Assembly: GCA_910588295.1 (NCBI GenBank)
Contig: CAJUQO010000001.1
Span: forward strand, 87,911 to 151,910
DNA: 64,000 bases
Reading direction: 5' to 3'
From: an uncultured Lachnospiraceae bacterium
GTDB lineage: Bacteria > Bacillota > Clostridia > Lachnospirales > Lachnospiraceae
This document shows, piece by piece, positions 27,896 through 34,968 of this stretch. The first letter of the stretch is position 1; each line of letters begins with the position of its first letter. Both the position numbers and the translations under genes were made by a program. The notes below the pieces were generated by a model. It was not told the origin of the DNA. It saw only the letters and a program-made list of their open reading frames with translations, and did no database searches.

Positions 27896-29215
27896 CTATC
27901 GTCCCTGTTTCTCCCCGGGACAGGAAAACAGCTTCGCTTCGCATTCGCTGCGAACTGTCATATAAACCCTGTCAAAAGGAAGGTTTTCTCTCCTGCATAT
28001 GGCAGCCACACTTTCATACTCCGGGTACAGCTTCGTCACACCCGGGCCGCTGCATATTTTCACGTCTATATCGCCAAAAGACGTGGCAACGGTACGGCCC
28101 TCACGCTCCAACACCGCGCGTTCCGTCCGTATCCTGCGGATGCCTATGGTCGTGGTCTCCTGAAAAATCATCTGCTCCAGCTCACCCGCTTTGGCCCCGT
28201 CGCAGACCACATTCAGCTGATAACCCGGCCTGTTTTTCTTCATATATACAGGCGTATAGTGGACGTCCCTGGCCCCGGCGGCAAAAAGACGCTCCATCAC
28301 ATAACCAAGGCTCTCCCCGGTGCAGTCATCGATATTGCTCTCCAGCTTATATACGGTATCCGCCGACCGCCGGGAAGGTTCGATCATCATGGCCCGCAGA
28401 ATACCCGGACGCTCGTACTCCCGCTTGCCCGCGCCCAGTCCTACGGCAAGAATGCGGTAGCTTTCCGGCAATCTCCACTCCGTACAAAGAGCCCCTACAA
28501 TGGCCGCTCCCGTGGGCGTAACCAATTCTCCTCTGATACCCGTGGGCCTGATGGGAATACCGTAAGCCTGCACGATATTGGCCACTGCCGGCACCGGAAC
28601 GGGTAAAAGGCCGTGCTGACAGCGGATACTCCCCTGCCCCTCACACAGATAGGGCACGATCAGCTCCGTGACACCCAGGTTATCTATGCATACTGCCGCG
28701 GACAGAATATCCACGATAGAATCCACCGCCCCCACCTCATGGAAATGCACGGTTTCCAATGAAGTACCATGGGCTTTCGCCTCCGCCTCTCCCAGCACCG
28801 TAAAGATGCGCACCGCCATATCTTTGGCCCGGGATGTCATATCGGCCTGTTCAATTATTTCGAGAATTTCTCTCATGCCGCGATGGACGTGTCCGCCGCA
28901 GGGATGGCCCCCGTCGCCATGCTCATCATGGGCATGCCCTTCAGGATGCCCGTGAGTATGTCCTCCCTGTTCTCCATAGAGCCATGCCATATCGTGGTCA
29001 TGATTTTCATATTCATCATCCAAACGCACATCAAAATCACAGGCATCCAGCCCCGCTTTTTTCACCCGGCTGATCCGAACGGAAAATCCTTTTACCGGAA
29101 GGCTGTCTACGGCCCTTCGCAGCACCGCCTCATCGGCGCCCAGATCCAGCAAGGCCGCCACCGCCATATCCCCGCTGATACCTGATTCACATTCCAGATA
29201 CAGGCACTTACCCAT
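27896..29215 (-). CDS. larC: Nickel-pincer cofactor biosynthesis protein LarC, full-length fusion
   Basis: LarC inserts nickel into the pyridinium-3,5-bisthiocarboxylate mononucleotide cofactor of lactate racemase-type enzymes, using CTP. 439 residues in a single frame: YLECESGISGDMAVAALLDLGA at the N terminus, a His-rich loop near 78-115 (HTHGHPEGHAHDEHGDGG) that plausibly holds Ni2+, FHEVGAVDSIVDI, RPTGIRGELVTPTGAAI and ESNIDDCTGESLGYVMERLF of the C-terminal half. In Lactobacillus the two halves need a programmed frameshift; here they are fused. The start overlaps larB by 8 bases. larA and larE are not in the window. Confidence 0.94.
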   Translation of the reverse strand: MGKCLYLECESGISGDMAVAALLDLGADEAVLRRAVDSLPVKGFSVRISRVKKAGLDACDFDVRLDDEYENHDHDMAWLYGEQGGHTHGHPEGHAHDEHGDGGHPCGGHVHRGMREILEIIEQADMTSRAKDMAVRIFTVLGEAEAKAHGTSLETVHFHEVGAVDSIVDILSAAVCIDNLGVTELIVPYLCEGQGSIRCQHGLLPVPVPAVANIVQAYGIPIRPTGIRGELVTPTGAAIVGALCTEWRLPESYRILAVGLGAGKREYERPGILRAMMIEPSRRSADTVYKLESNIDDCTGESLGYVMERLFAAGARDVHYTPVYMKKNRPGYQLNVVCDGAKAGELEQMIFQETTTIGIRRIRTERAVLEREGRTVATSFGDIDVKICSGPGVTKLYPEYESVAAICRRENLPFDRVYMTVRSECEAKLFSCPGEKQGR

Positions 29216-29960
29216 TTTCCCTCACCGCCAATCGATTGATCTGTGTTGCTATATAGCCCGCCCCGTAGCCGTTGTCGATGTTTACCACAGCTATACCGTT
29301 CGCGCAGGAATTTACCATAGTGAGCAGCGCCGACAGCCCCTGGAAGCTGGCCCCATACCCCACCGAAGTGGGCACGGCGATCACCGGCTTGTCCACCAGA
29401 CCGCCCAGCACACTGGCCAAAGCGCCTTCCATACCGGCCACCGCAACGACGCAATTCGCGTCCTGGATCACCTCCAGCCGCGAAAAAAGCCTGTGGATGC
29501 CGCTGACGCCCACATCAAATACCCGGTCCACCCGGCCGCCAAAATATTCGGCGGTCTGCGCAGCCTCCTCGGCCACCGGTATATCCGCCGTTCCCGCCGT
29601 ACAGACAGCAATCCGGCCGACCTTCGCCCCGCCCAGCTTTCCCGCCTTCAATATACGGGAAATCGGGTCATACTGTATCCCGGGAACCTCCCCGCGCACC
29701 AGCTCATATTGCCGCTCGCTTGCTCTGGTCCCGAATACTTCCCCGTTCTTTTCATACAGCTTTTTCACGATCTGCAGCAGATGCTCGTCCGCCTTGCCGC
29801 TGCAGTAGATCACCTCCGGAAAACCGGAACGTATCTCCCGATGCGTATCCAGCTTGGCGTATTCCATCTCCTCAAAGGGCTCCCGGCGGAAATAGCGCTC
29901 CGCCTCCTCCAAGGAAATGGTTCCCTCCTTAAATCGTCTCAGCACTTCCCTGGTTTCCAT
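29208..29960 (-). CDS. larB: Pyridinium-3,5-biscarboxylic acid mononucleotide synthase LarB
   Basis: LarB carboxylates and hydrolyses nicotinic acid adenine dinucleotide, the first step to the nickel-pincer cofactor. 250 residues with a PurE-like C-terminal half: RIAVCTAGTADIPVAEEAAQ near 115, VVAVAGMEGALASVLGGLV near 175 and PTSVGYGASFQGLSALLTM near 205. The N terminus (FKEGTISLEEAERYF) is the usual family extension. GGGAGGGG precedes ATG. The gene is coupled to larC by overlap and follows the HAD phosphatase gene by 44 bases, a gap filled by a palindromic repeat. Confidence 0.95.
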   Translation of the reverse strand: METREVLRRFKEGTISLEEAERYFRREPFEEMEYAKLDTHREIRSGFPEVIYCSGKADEHLLQIVKKLYEKNGEVFGTRASERQYELVRGEVPGIQYDPISRILKAGKLGGAKVGRIAVCTAGTADIPVAEEAAQTAEYFGGRVDRVFDVGVSGIHRLFSRLEVIQDANCVVAVAGMEGALASVLGGLVDKPVIAVPTSVGYGASFQGLSALLTMVNSCANGIAVVNIDNGYGAGYIATQINRLAVRENG

Positions 29961-29979
29961 ATTCCCCTCCCGCCAAAAT

Positions 29980-30008
29980 GTAACAGTTCAGCCAAGCTGA
30001 ACTGTTAC
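29980..30008. repeat. Palindromic intergenic element, perfect copy
   Basis: GTAACAGTTCAGC, CAA loop, GCTGAACTGTTAC: 13-bp perfect arms. It lies between the HAD phosphatase gene and larB and overlaps the TAA stop of the former. It matches the copy at 55660-55690 and, with swapped A/T, that at 21010-21060. Confidence 0.75.
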
Positions 30009-30667
30009 GTCAGAATACCGTCTTGCAGGGACAGCTCTGCAAAAGAATAGACAAAACGATTGCAAAACATCAGCCTGTCCGCCACCGGTACTTTCTCCGA
30101 GAAATCATCCACACCCACCACATAATATCCCGCCTGGCGGGCAGTTTTCTGGGCATGAGCCGCATCCTCAAACACCACGCAGTCTTCAGGCGGCACTCCC
30201 AGCCGGGCCGATGCCTGATCGTACACATCAGAGCGGTGCTTCCCTCCGGGCAGCTCCTCACAGTCCAAAACAAATTGAAACAGATCCAGTATCCCCTGCC
30301 GTTCCAGCGCCGGCACGGCATAGCGCCTCGGTGTGGCCGTGACCACACACATAGGAATCCGCGCCGCACGGCATTGTTCGAGAAAATCCCTCACGCCCGG
30401 CTTTAAGGGCGTCTGCGTGCGGTACCGTTCTTCAACGATTTTCAACAGATCCGCCTCAATCTGTTCCGTTTTCTCGCTCAAACCATAGTTCGCTTTCATC
30501 CATGCCGCTGATTCCGCCATGGACATGACCGCCAGCGCCTGATCGATATCCCCGACAGGATCCAATCCCCGCGCCAGCAGATACGCCTCGCCCAGACGCT
30601 CCCAGCACCCCATCGAATCCAGCAGCGTACCGTCCATATCAAATAAAAAAGCTCTTTTGTACGTCAT
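30005..30667 (-). CDS. HAD-superfamily hydrolase (phosphatase, beta-phosphoglucomutase-like branch)
   Basis: 220 residues, cytosolic. HAD motif I is FLFDMDGTLLDSMGCW (nucleophile and acid Asp), motif II VVTATPR, motif III Lys in the EELPGGKHRSDVYDQA stretch, and motif IV VVFEDAAHA, so all four catalytic elements are present. A helical cap lies at 20-85. The cap type and size fit small-metabolite phosphatases or phosphomutases; the substrate cannot be assigned. It lies upstream of larB and may be cotranscribed, the palindrome at 29980 permitting. RBS AAGGGAAGG before ATG; promoter at 30692-30720. Confidence 0.88.
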   Translation of the reverse strand: MTYKRAFLFDMDGTLLDSMGCWERLGEAYLLARGLDPVGDIDQALAVMSMAESAAWMKANYGLSEKTEQIEADLLKIVEERYRTQTPLKPGVRDFLEQCRAARIPMCVVTATPRRYAVPALERQGILDLFQFVLDCEELPGGKHRSDVYDQASARLGVPPEDCVVFEDAAHAQKTARQAGYYVVGVDDFSEKVPVADRLMFCNRFVYSFAELSLQDGILT

Positions 30668-30691
30668 GACCTTCCCTTTCTAATTTACTCT

Positions 30692-30720
30692 ACTGTATCA
30701 CTAACTGCTCTCCTTCGCAA
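30692..30720 (-). promoter_or_regulatory. Promoter of the HAD hydrolase (possibly lar) operon
   Basis: Minus-strand TTGCGA, 17-base spacer, TACAGT, about 25 bases before the HAD start codon. Confidence 0.5.
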
Positions 30721-30785
30721 TTACATTTTTACTATTTTTTTACAGTTTCCCCCACTTATACCCCATTTTTCGGCTATTTTTCGAC

Positions 30786-30826
30786 AAAAAAAGACGATAT
30801 GTCCTCCCAAACGCACACATATCGCC
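30786..30826 (-). terminator. Terminator of the NlpC/P60 gene
   Basis: GGCGATATGT pairs with ACATATCGTC across a 14-base loop and is followed on the minus strand by T7. Confidence 0.85.
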
Positions 30827-30848
30827 CTTTTTGACACCAAACGCCAAA

Positions 30849-32756
30849 TTATTTTTTTTGGAGAATATTGGGGATCAACGGCTCTTCCTGCTGTTTATCC
30901 TCTTTCTCAATACTGCCGAAAACAGATTTTTCCTGGCTCTTCTGTTTCTTATCAGCCTCTTTATCCGCAGGTGTACGCAGCGCCACCTTCACATCTTTGC
31001 TGATATAGGGGGAATCCATCTTCTTTTCTTCTTTCTTCTGAAGCTTTTTCTCCTGCTTTACAAGCTTTTCAACCTCTTTGTCCCCGTCGGCAAAACACTT
31101 GGGCCGACGAATATACTTAAACCCAGCTCTGGAAGCCTCCTGGACAACCACGCCGTTGTGGCCGGAGCTGCAATGGGATACGATCACATCTCCATTCTCC
31201 TTCACGCCGACCACCAGTCCCACATGGTTGATACCGCTGTGATTCGGGCCCTGTAAAAACACCAGATCTCCCGGAAGGATTTGTTCATCCTTCTCAATCT
31301 TCCGGGACGCATACCACTGGCCGCTCGTACCGTTGCCGATCTTCCCCGAGGCGCTGGCTCTGCCATAGCCGTTGATGAAAGACCAGGTCACATAACCGCT
31401 GCAGTCCAGCCCGTATCTCCGTGTCTTTCCTGTAGAACGGGAACCTTCGGCCGTCACCTCTCTCTTATCTCCCCACCGGTCATCCCAGCCGATAGCCGAC
31501 GATTTGCCGCCGAAGAAATAGGAGATCTTTCCCACCAGGCTGTAGGCGGCAGCCACCACATCCGCGCGCTCCTGTGATACCTCGCTGCCAAAGGTGCCGT
31601 CAATCAGGCCTCTGGCCCCGGTCAGAGCCGCACACAGGAGTATGCATTCCTTTCCGCTGTAGCGATCCAGAATTTCACGGTCTTCTTTTCCCAGATTTTC
31701 CTGATCTGCATAGTTATCTACATAAAAGGATATGTACGTTTTCTCGCCGGCCACCTCCTGTACCGGATTCATCCGGGCATACACCTCGGCAATGGCCTCC
31801 TTGTGATCCTCGTCAAAATAGAACGTTTTCTCGCCGGCCTGCTTCTGCAAAAGCACATATACGGCAACAATATCTTTCCAGTTCGGCGCCCGAAAAATAT
31901 CCGTCTCCGCCTTTTCCTTTTTCAAAAGCTCCGGCGTGAAGGCGTCTTCCTTGTCCAGGCCGTTCCCGGCGAAGTTTTCCTTCTCAATGGCCTCCATGAT
32001 ATCCGCGAAATTCTCGGCAAATACCATATGGAACTGAGTTTTGAGCTGTCCTGTATAGAATTCCTTACCGGCATGGACCTTGTTCTCATCCTCCAGCTCC
32101 TCATCGTCTTCCTCTTCTTCCTCCTCAGGATCCTCAACCTCGGGCATATCCACCACGCTGCCGCCCGGCACAATCTGGCTGCCGCTCCCTTCCGGTATTC
32201 CCGAAGATCCCGGCAGAGACGAGCCGTCTTCCGGCAGCCCCGAAGATCCCGGCAGAGACGAGCCGTCTTCCGGCAGCCCCGAAGATCCCGGCAGAGACGA
32301 GCCGTCTTCCGGCAGCCCCGAGGATCCCGGCGTATCACCGGACTCCGTACCGGGTACTACGGATGAACCGCTGCCAAGATCCGGCGTCTGGGACATCTGC
32401 CCCTCATCATCCGGTATCTGGGAGGAGGGCTCTTTCTCATCCGGTATCTGAGAAGAGGGATCCTTCCCGTCCGGCGCCGTGGAGGATGAACCGTCCCCCT
32501 CCGGCAATCCGGAGGATGCATTTCCCTCATCCGTATTCCCCGCATCCGGCTTCGCTCCGTCTGCTTTATCCGAATCCTGGGATTCCGACCCGGAGTCTCC
32601 CTGTTTTGATGTATCTGAAACTTTTTCCTTTGCGGCAACGTCGGAGGTATGGGCCTTGGCATCTGCAGCCCATATAAGGGACGGCTGTCCCATCAACATT
32701 CCCACTGTAAGGACGCCGGCCAGAGACCTGGCGCCCATTATTTTCCAATGATTCAT
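30849..32756 (-). CDS. Secreted NlpC/P60 (C40) peptidoglycan peptidase with a repetitive acidic linker
   Basis: About 635 residues. A signal peptide (ARSLAGVLTVGMLMG, cleavage near WAADA) is followed by some 170 residues of Ser/Gly/Pro/Asp-rich linker, including a 13-residue unit (SSGLPEDGSSLPG) repeated three times and IPDEKEPSSQ-type repeats, then an acidic run. A helical region (220-400) precedes the C40 domain: Cys in YGLDCSGYVTWSF near 450, His in GINHVGLVVGV near 508 and a third polar residue at SHCSSGHNG. A Lys-rich tail follows. It probably cuts stem peptides in the cell wall, the linker spanning the wall. ATG at 32756 follows GGAG by seven bases. The long leader has three stem-loops. 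Confidence 0.85.
   Translation of the reverse strand: MNHWKIMGARSLAGVLTVGMLMGQPSLIWAADAKAHTSDVAAKEKVSDTSKQGDSGSESQDSDKADGAKPDAGNTDEGNASSGLPEGDGSSSTAPDGKDPSSQIPDEKEPSSQIPDDEGQMSQTPDLGSGSSVVPGTESGDTPGSSGLPEDGSSLPGSSGLPEDGSSLPGSSGLPEDGSSLPGSSGIPEGSGSQIVPGGSVVDMPEVEDPEEEEEEDDEELEDENKVHAGKEFYTGQLKTQFHMVFAENFADIMEAIEKENFAGNGLDKEDAFTPELLKKEKAETDIFRAPNWKDIVAVYVLLQKQAGEKTFYFDEDHKEAIAEVYARMNPVQEVAGEKTYISFYVDNYADQENLGKEDREILDRYSGKECILLCAALTGARGLIDGTFGSEVSQERADVVAAAYSLVGKISYFFGGKSSAIGWDDRWGDKREVTAEGSRSTGKTRRYGLDCSGYVTWSFINGYGRASASGKIGNGTSGQWYASRKIEKDEQILPGDLVFLQGPNHSGINHVGLVVGVKENGDVIVSHCSSGHNGVVVQEASRAGFKYIRRPKCFADGDKEVEKLVKQEKKLQKKEEKKMDSPYISKDVKVALRTPADKEADKKQKSQEKSVFGSIEKEDKQQEEPLIPNILQKK
32200..32332. 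repeat. 39-bp in-gene tandem repeat (3.4 units)
   Basis: Units begin at 32200, 32239, 32278 and (partial, diverged) 32317, and encode 13 residues each in the NlpC/P60 linker. Three units are practically identical at DNA level, so copy number is likely to vary between strains. Confidence 0.85.
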
Positions 32757-32788
32757 TTCGCTACTCCGTTCTTCTACGTCTGTGCCCT

Positions 32789-32867
32789 GTAACAGGCCGG
32801 ACACGCTGAACCGTTACACGCTATCCATTCCGGCATACCCTCTGCCGGAAAGCCTCCCCTCAAGGCT
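32789..32867 (-). promoter_or_regulatory. Structured 5' leader of the NlpC/P60 gene
   Basis: Transcribed from the promoter at 32880-32907, the leader holds three consecutive stems: AGCCT/AGGCT (32851-32867), TTCCGGCA/TGCCGGAA (32828-32850, perfect 8 bp) and a degenerate GTAAC/GTTAC copy of the dispersed palindrome (32789-32817). It is not a riboswitch class I can recognise. Confidence 0.45.
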
Positions 32868-32879
32868 AACATAACGTGA

Positions 32880-32907
32880 ATTATAGCACAAAACGATCTC
32901 TTGTCAC
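32880..32907 (-). promoter_or_regulatory. Promoter of the NlpC/P60 gene
   Basis: Minus-strand GTGACA, 16-base spacer, TATAAT. It lies about 120 bases before the start codon, so the leader is long. Confidence 0.65.
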
Positions 32908-32953
32908 AGATTTTCGCAAAAATTCAAAAAAACTTCACAAATTTATCTCCCCG

Positions 32954-33943
32954 TTATCGGCAAACATTACCATTTTCCCGCCCCTCCTGCGCATCCATGG
33001 CATTTTGCAGCGTAGTCTCGGCAATAGCGCCCAGCGCTTCTAGGGTAAAGAATCCCTGATGGGAAGTAATCATAACATTGGGAAAGGACAGTAGACGGGC
33101 CGTAGTGGAATGCTCCAGGATCTCGTCAGAACGATCCTCAAATACGTTGCTGGCCTCTTCCTCGTACACATCCAGCCCAACTCCGTAAAATTTTCTCGCG
33201 CGGATTCCTTCGATCAAATCATCTGTCTTCACAAGAGCGCCCCGGGAGGTATTGACCAGCACCACGCCGTCCTTCATCCTGGCAATGGTCTCCCGGTCAA
33301 TCAAATGATACGTATCATCCGTCAGCGGACAGTGCAGAGAAATCAGGTCACTCTCAGCCAGCACCTCATCCAGGGACTTGTACGTGGCGATATTTGTAAG
33401 AGATTTATTCTCATATACATCATACGCGATCACTTCCATGCCAAAACCATGGCAGATCCGGGCCATAGCCGCGCCAATCTTGCCCGTGCCGATGATCCCG
33501 GCTGTTTTCCTGTAAAAATTAAACCCCATAAGCCCTCCCAGGGAAAAATCATTCTCCCGCACTTTGACATAGGCTTTATGCATCCGCCTGTTAGCAGCCA
33601 AAGCCAGGGCCATGGCATGCTCGGCTACAGCCTCCGGGGAATACCCCGGCACACGCAGCACCCGGATCCCGCAGCGGGCGGCCGTCTCCAGGGATACGTT
33701 ATTATAACCGGCACACCGCATGAGGATCGTCCTTACTCCCGCCTCATGGAGCCTTTCCACTGTATCCGTACCCACATCGGAATTGACAAAAGCGCACACC
33801 GCGTCATATCCCTGAGCCAGCTGGGCCGTCCGCGGCGCAAGATCGGTTTTCAGATAATCAATCTCCACGGACGGATATTTTGTTTTCTCTCTGTCAAAAG
33901 AATCCTTATCATAGCTTTTGGTATCAAAAAATAATATTTTCAT
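32954..33943 (-). CDS. D-2-hydroxyacid dehydrogenase (D-lactate dehydrogenase type)
   Basis: NAD-dependent cytosolic enzyme of 329 residues interconverting a 2-oxoacid and its D-2-hydroxyacid. It has the Rossmann loop GTGKIGAAMARIC near 153, catalytic Arg in NTSRGALV near 234, Glu in VYEEEAS and His in MITSHQGFFT near 295, the arrangement of D-lactate dehydrogenases (LdhA). Pyruvate is the likely substrate; arylpyruvates (FldH-like) are an alternative. Its neighbourhood of larB/larC, three genes away, fits a D/L-lactate connection, but that is inference. The ribosome site AGGAGG lies in the loop and right arm of a small hairpin at 33946-33970. Confidence 0.9.
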   Translation of the reverse strand: MKILFFDTKSYDKDSFDREKTKYPSVEIDYLKTDLAPRTAQLAQGYDAVCAFVNSDVGTDTVERLHEAGVRTILMRCAGYNNVSLETAARCGIRVLRVPGYSPEAVAEHAMALALAANRRMHKAYVKVRENDFSLGGLMGFNFYRKTAGIIGTGKIGAAMARICHGFGMEVIAYDVYENKSLTNIATYKSLDEVLAESDLISLHCPLTDDTYHLIDRETIARMKDGVVLVNTSRGALVKTDDLIEGIRARKFYGVGLDVYEEEASNVFEDRSDEILEHSTTARLLSFPNVMITSHQGFFTLEALGAIAETTLQNAMDAQEGRENGNVCR

Positions 33944-33945
33944 AA

Positions 33946-33970
33946 CTGACAGCCTCCTTTATGCTGTCAG
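33946..33970 (-). promoter_or_regulatory. Hairpin enclosing the ribosome site of the D-2-hydroxyacid dehydrogenase gene
   Basis: CTGACAGC and GCTGTCAG arms (8 bp, perfect) with a nine-base loop. In the mRNA the loop reads ATAAAGGAG, so the Shine-Dalgarno core is presented in the loop five bases from the end of the stem before ATG. Confidence 0.55.
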
Positions 33971-34010
33971 TATATCCATTTTTCCGATATCGTAACCAAG
34001 CGGCGGCAAA

Positions 34011-34496
34011 CTAAAAAGAAATCCTGTCCAGAGGCCGCCCGTCCAAAGCGGCAGACAAAAGGCCTCCCTTTCCGTCATAGACCAGTTTCAGAGAAAAAAA
34101 GGGCCTGTCCGCGGCCAGAAGGCGGAAAAAGATCTTATCTCCCTCCCAGATGTTCAGCGATTCGATCCGGTCTATGGGCACCCATTCCAGTTCTCCCTCG
34201 TCGCAGGCTATGGGATCACCCTCAAATCCGTCCGCGGTAAATAGATGCATATACTCCGTGACCCCGTCCCCGGACAAAAAAGTGACAATGCCGCGGAAAC
34301 GGTAGGCGGTGAGATGATACCCTGTCTCCTCGCGGACCTCCCGGAGAAGACACTCCTCCGGACTCTCCCCCGGCTCAAAATGGCCGCCCACACCGATCCA
34401 TTTATCTTTATTGACATCCCGCTCTTTCACCGTTCTGTGCAGCATCAGATAGCGGCCCTTGTCTTCTATGTAGCATAACGTACTTAATCCTTCCAT
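34011..34496 (-). CDS. NUDIX hydrolase (MutT/8-oxo-dGTP diphosphatase-like)
   Basis: About 161 residues, cytosolic pyrophosphatase. The Nudix box GHFEPGESPEECLLREVREETGY is complete (G-x5-E-x7-REVREETGY; residues 38-60). STLCYIEDKGRYLMLHRTVKERDVNKDKW before it is typical of the clostridial 8-oxo-dGTP diphosphatase branch, with WIGVGGH. Start at 34496 is supported by GGAGGAAGG directly upstream; a longer reading to 34613 would run through the divergent hicB promoter. Substrate not certain: oxidised nucleotides or another nucleoside diphosphate derivative. Monocistronic. Confidence 0.9.
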   Translation of the reverse strand: MEGLSTLCYIEDKGRYLMLHRTVKERDVNKDKWIGVGGHFEPGESPEECLLREVREETGYHLTAYRFRGIVTFLSGDGVTEYMHLFTADGFEGDPIACDEGELEWVPIDRIESLNIWEGDKIFFRLLAADRPFFSLKLVYDGKGGLLSAALDGRPLDRISF

Positions 34497-34514
34497 ATCC
34501 TTCCTCCATATCCC

Positions 34515-34543
34515 TTGAAGCCCCTCCCGGGCTGTGCTATACT
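34515..34543 (+). promoter_or_regulatory. Promoter of the hicB-like gene
   Basis: TTGAAG, 17-base spacer, TATACT on the plus strand. Downstream, TATGCCCGCG occurs twice (34580-34589 and 34615-34624), 35 bases apart, possible operator half-sites. Confidence 0.7.
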
Positions 34544-34668
34544 CACAAACGTAATGATTTGCCAGCGTTATTGCCCGTATATGCCCGCGAGCGCCAATAC
34601 ATCTGGAAAACATTTATGCCCGCGGGTATAAAATCGTAACCAGAAAATTACCGAGGAGGCCATCTATC

Positions 34669-34947
34669 ATGAAATTTATCTATCCCGCTGTGTTCCGCAA
34701 AAACGAATCCGGCAGCTACGAGGGGTATTTCCCCGATCTGGAATGCTGCCGCGCCGAGGGCGACACCCTGGACGATGCCGTTGAAAAAGCCAACGAAGCC
34801 GCCTATGACTGGATCTGGCTCGAATTGTCCGACGAAAACGGACAACTCCCTCCTATCTCAGATATCCAGGATATGGATCTGAAGGAGGGAGATATCGTCC
34901 GTAACATTTCCGTAAATATCCGTTTTACAGACGGCTGGGACGAATAA
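34669..34947 (+). CDS. HicB-family antitoxin-like protein, without HicA
   Basis: 92 residues with the HicB RNase-H-like fold: FIYPAVFRKNESGSYEGYFPDLE, then a helix DTLDDAVEKANEAAYDWIWLEL, and a closing strand. Family members pair with the HicA mRNA interferase, normally encoded right beside them. Here only 125 bases separate promoter and start, too few for HicA, and nagA follows in the opposite direction, so the gene is solitary. The C-terminal part lacks a recognisable DNA-binding helix-turn-helix or ribbon. It is a plus-strand gene inside an otherwise minus-strand region. RBS CGAGGAGG before ATG. Confidence 0.85.
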   Translation: MKFIYPAVFRKNESGSYEGYFPDLECCRAEGDTLDDAVEKANEAAYDWIWLELSDENGQLPPISDIQDMDLKEGDIVRNISVNIRFTDGWDE

Positions 34948-34968
34948 CCACAGCGGCATACCGCCCCG

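Noticed and set aside
32200-32332. CRISPR-like regular repeats
   Set aside because: The 39-bp units are contiguous without spacers and are in frame within a protein linker.
32756-32907. ydaO-type c-di-AMP riboswitch in the NlpC/P60 leader
   Set aside because: The leader is about 120 bases and lacks the conserved ydaO segments I could recall; only simple stems are visible.
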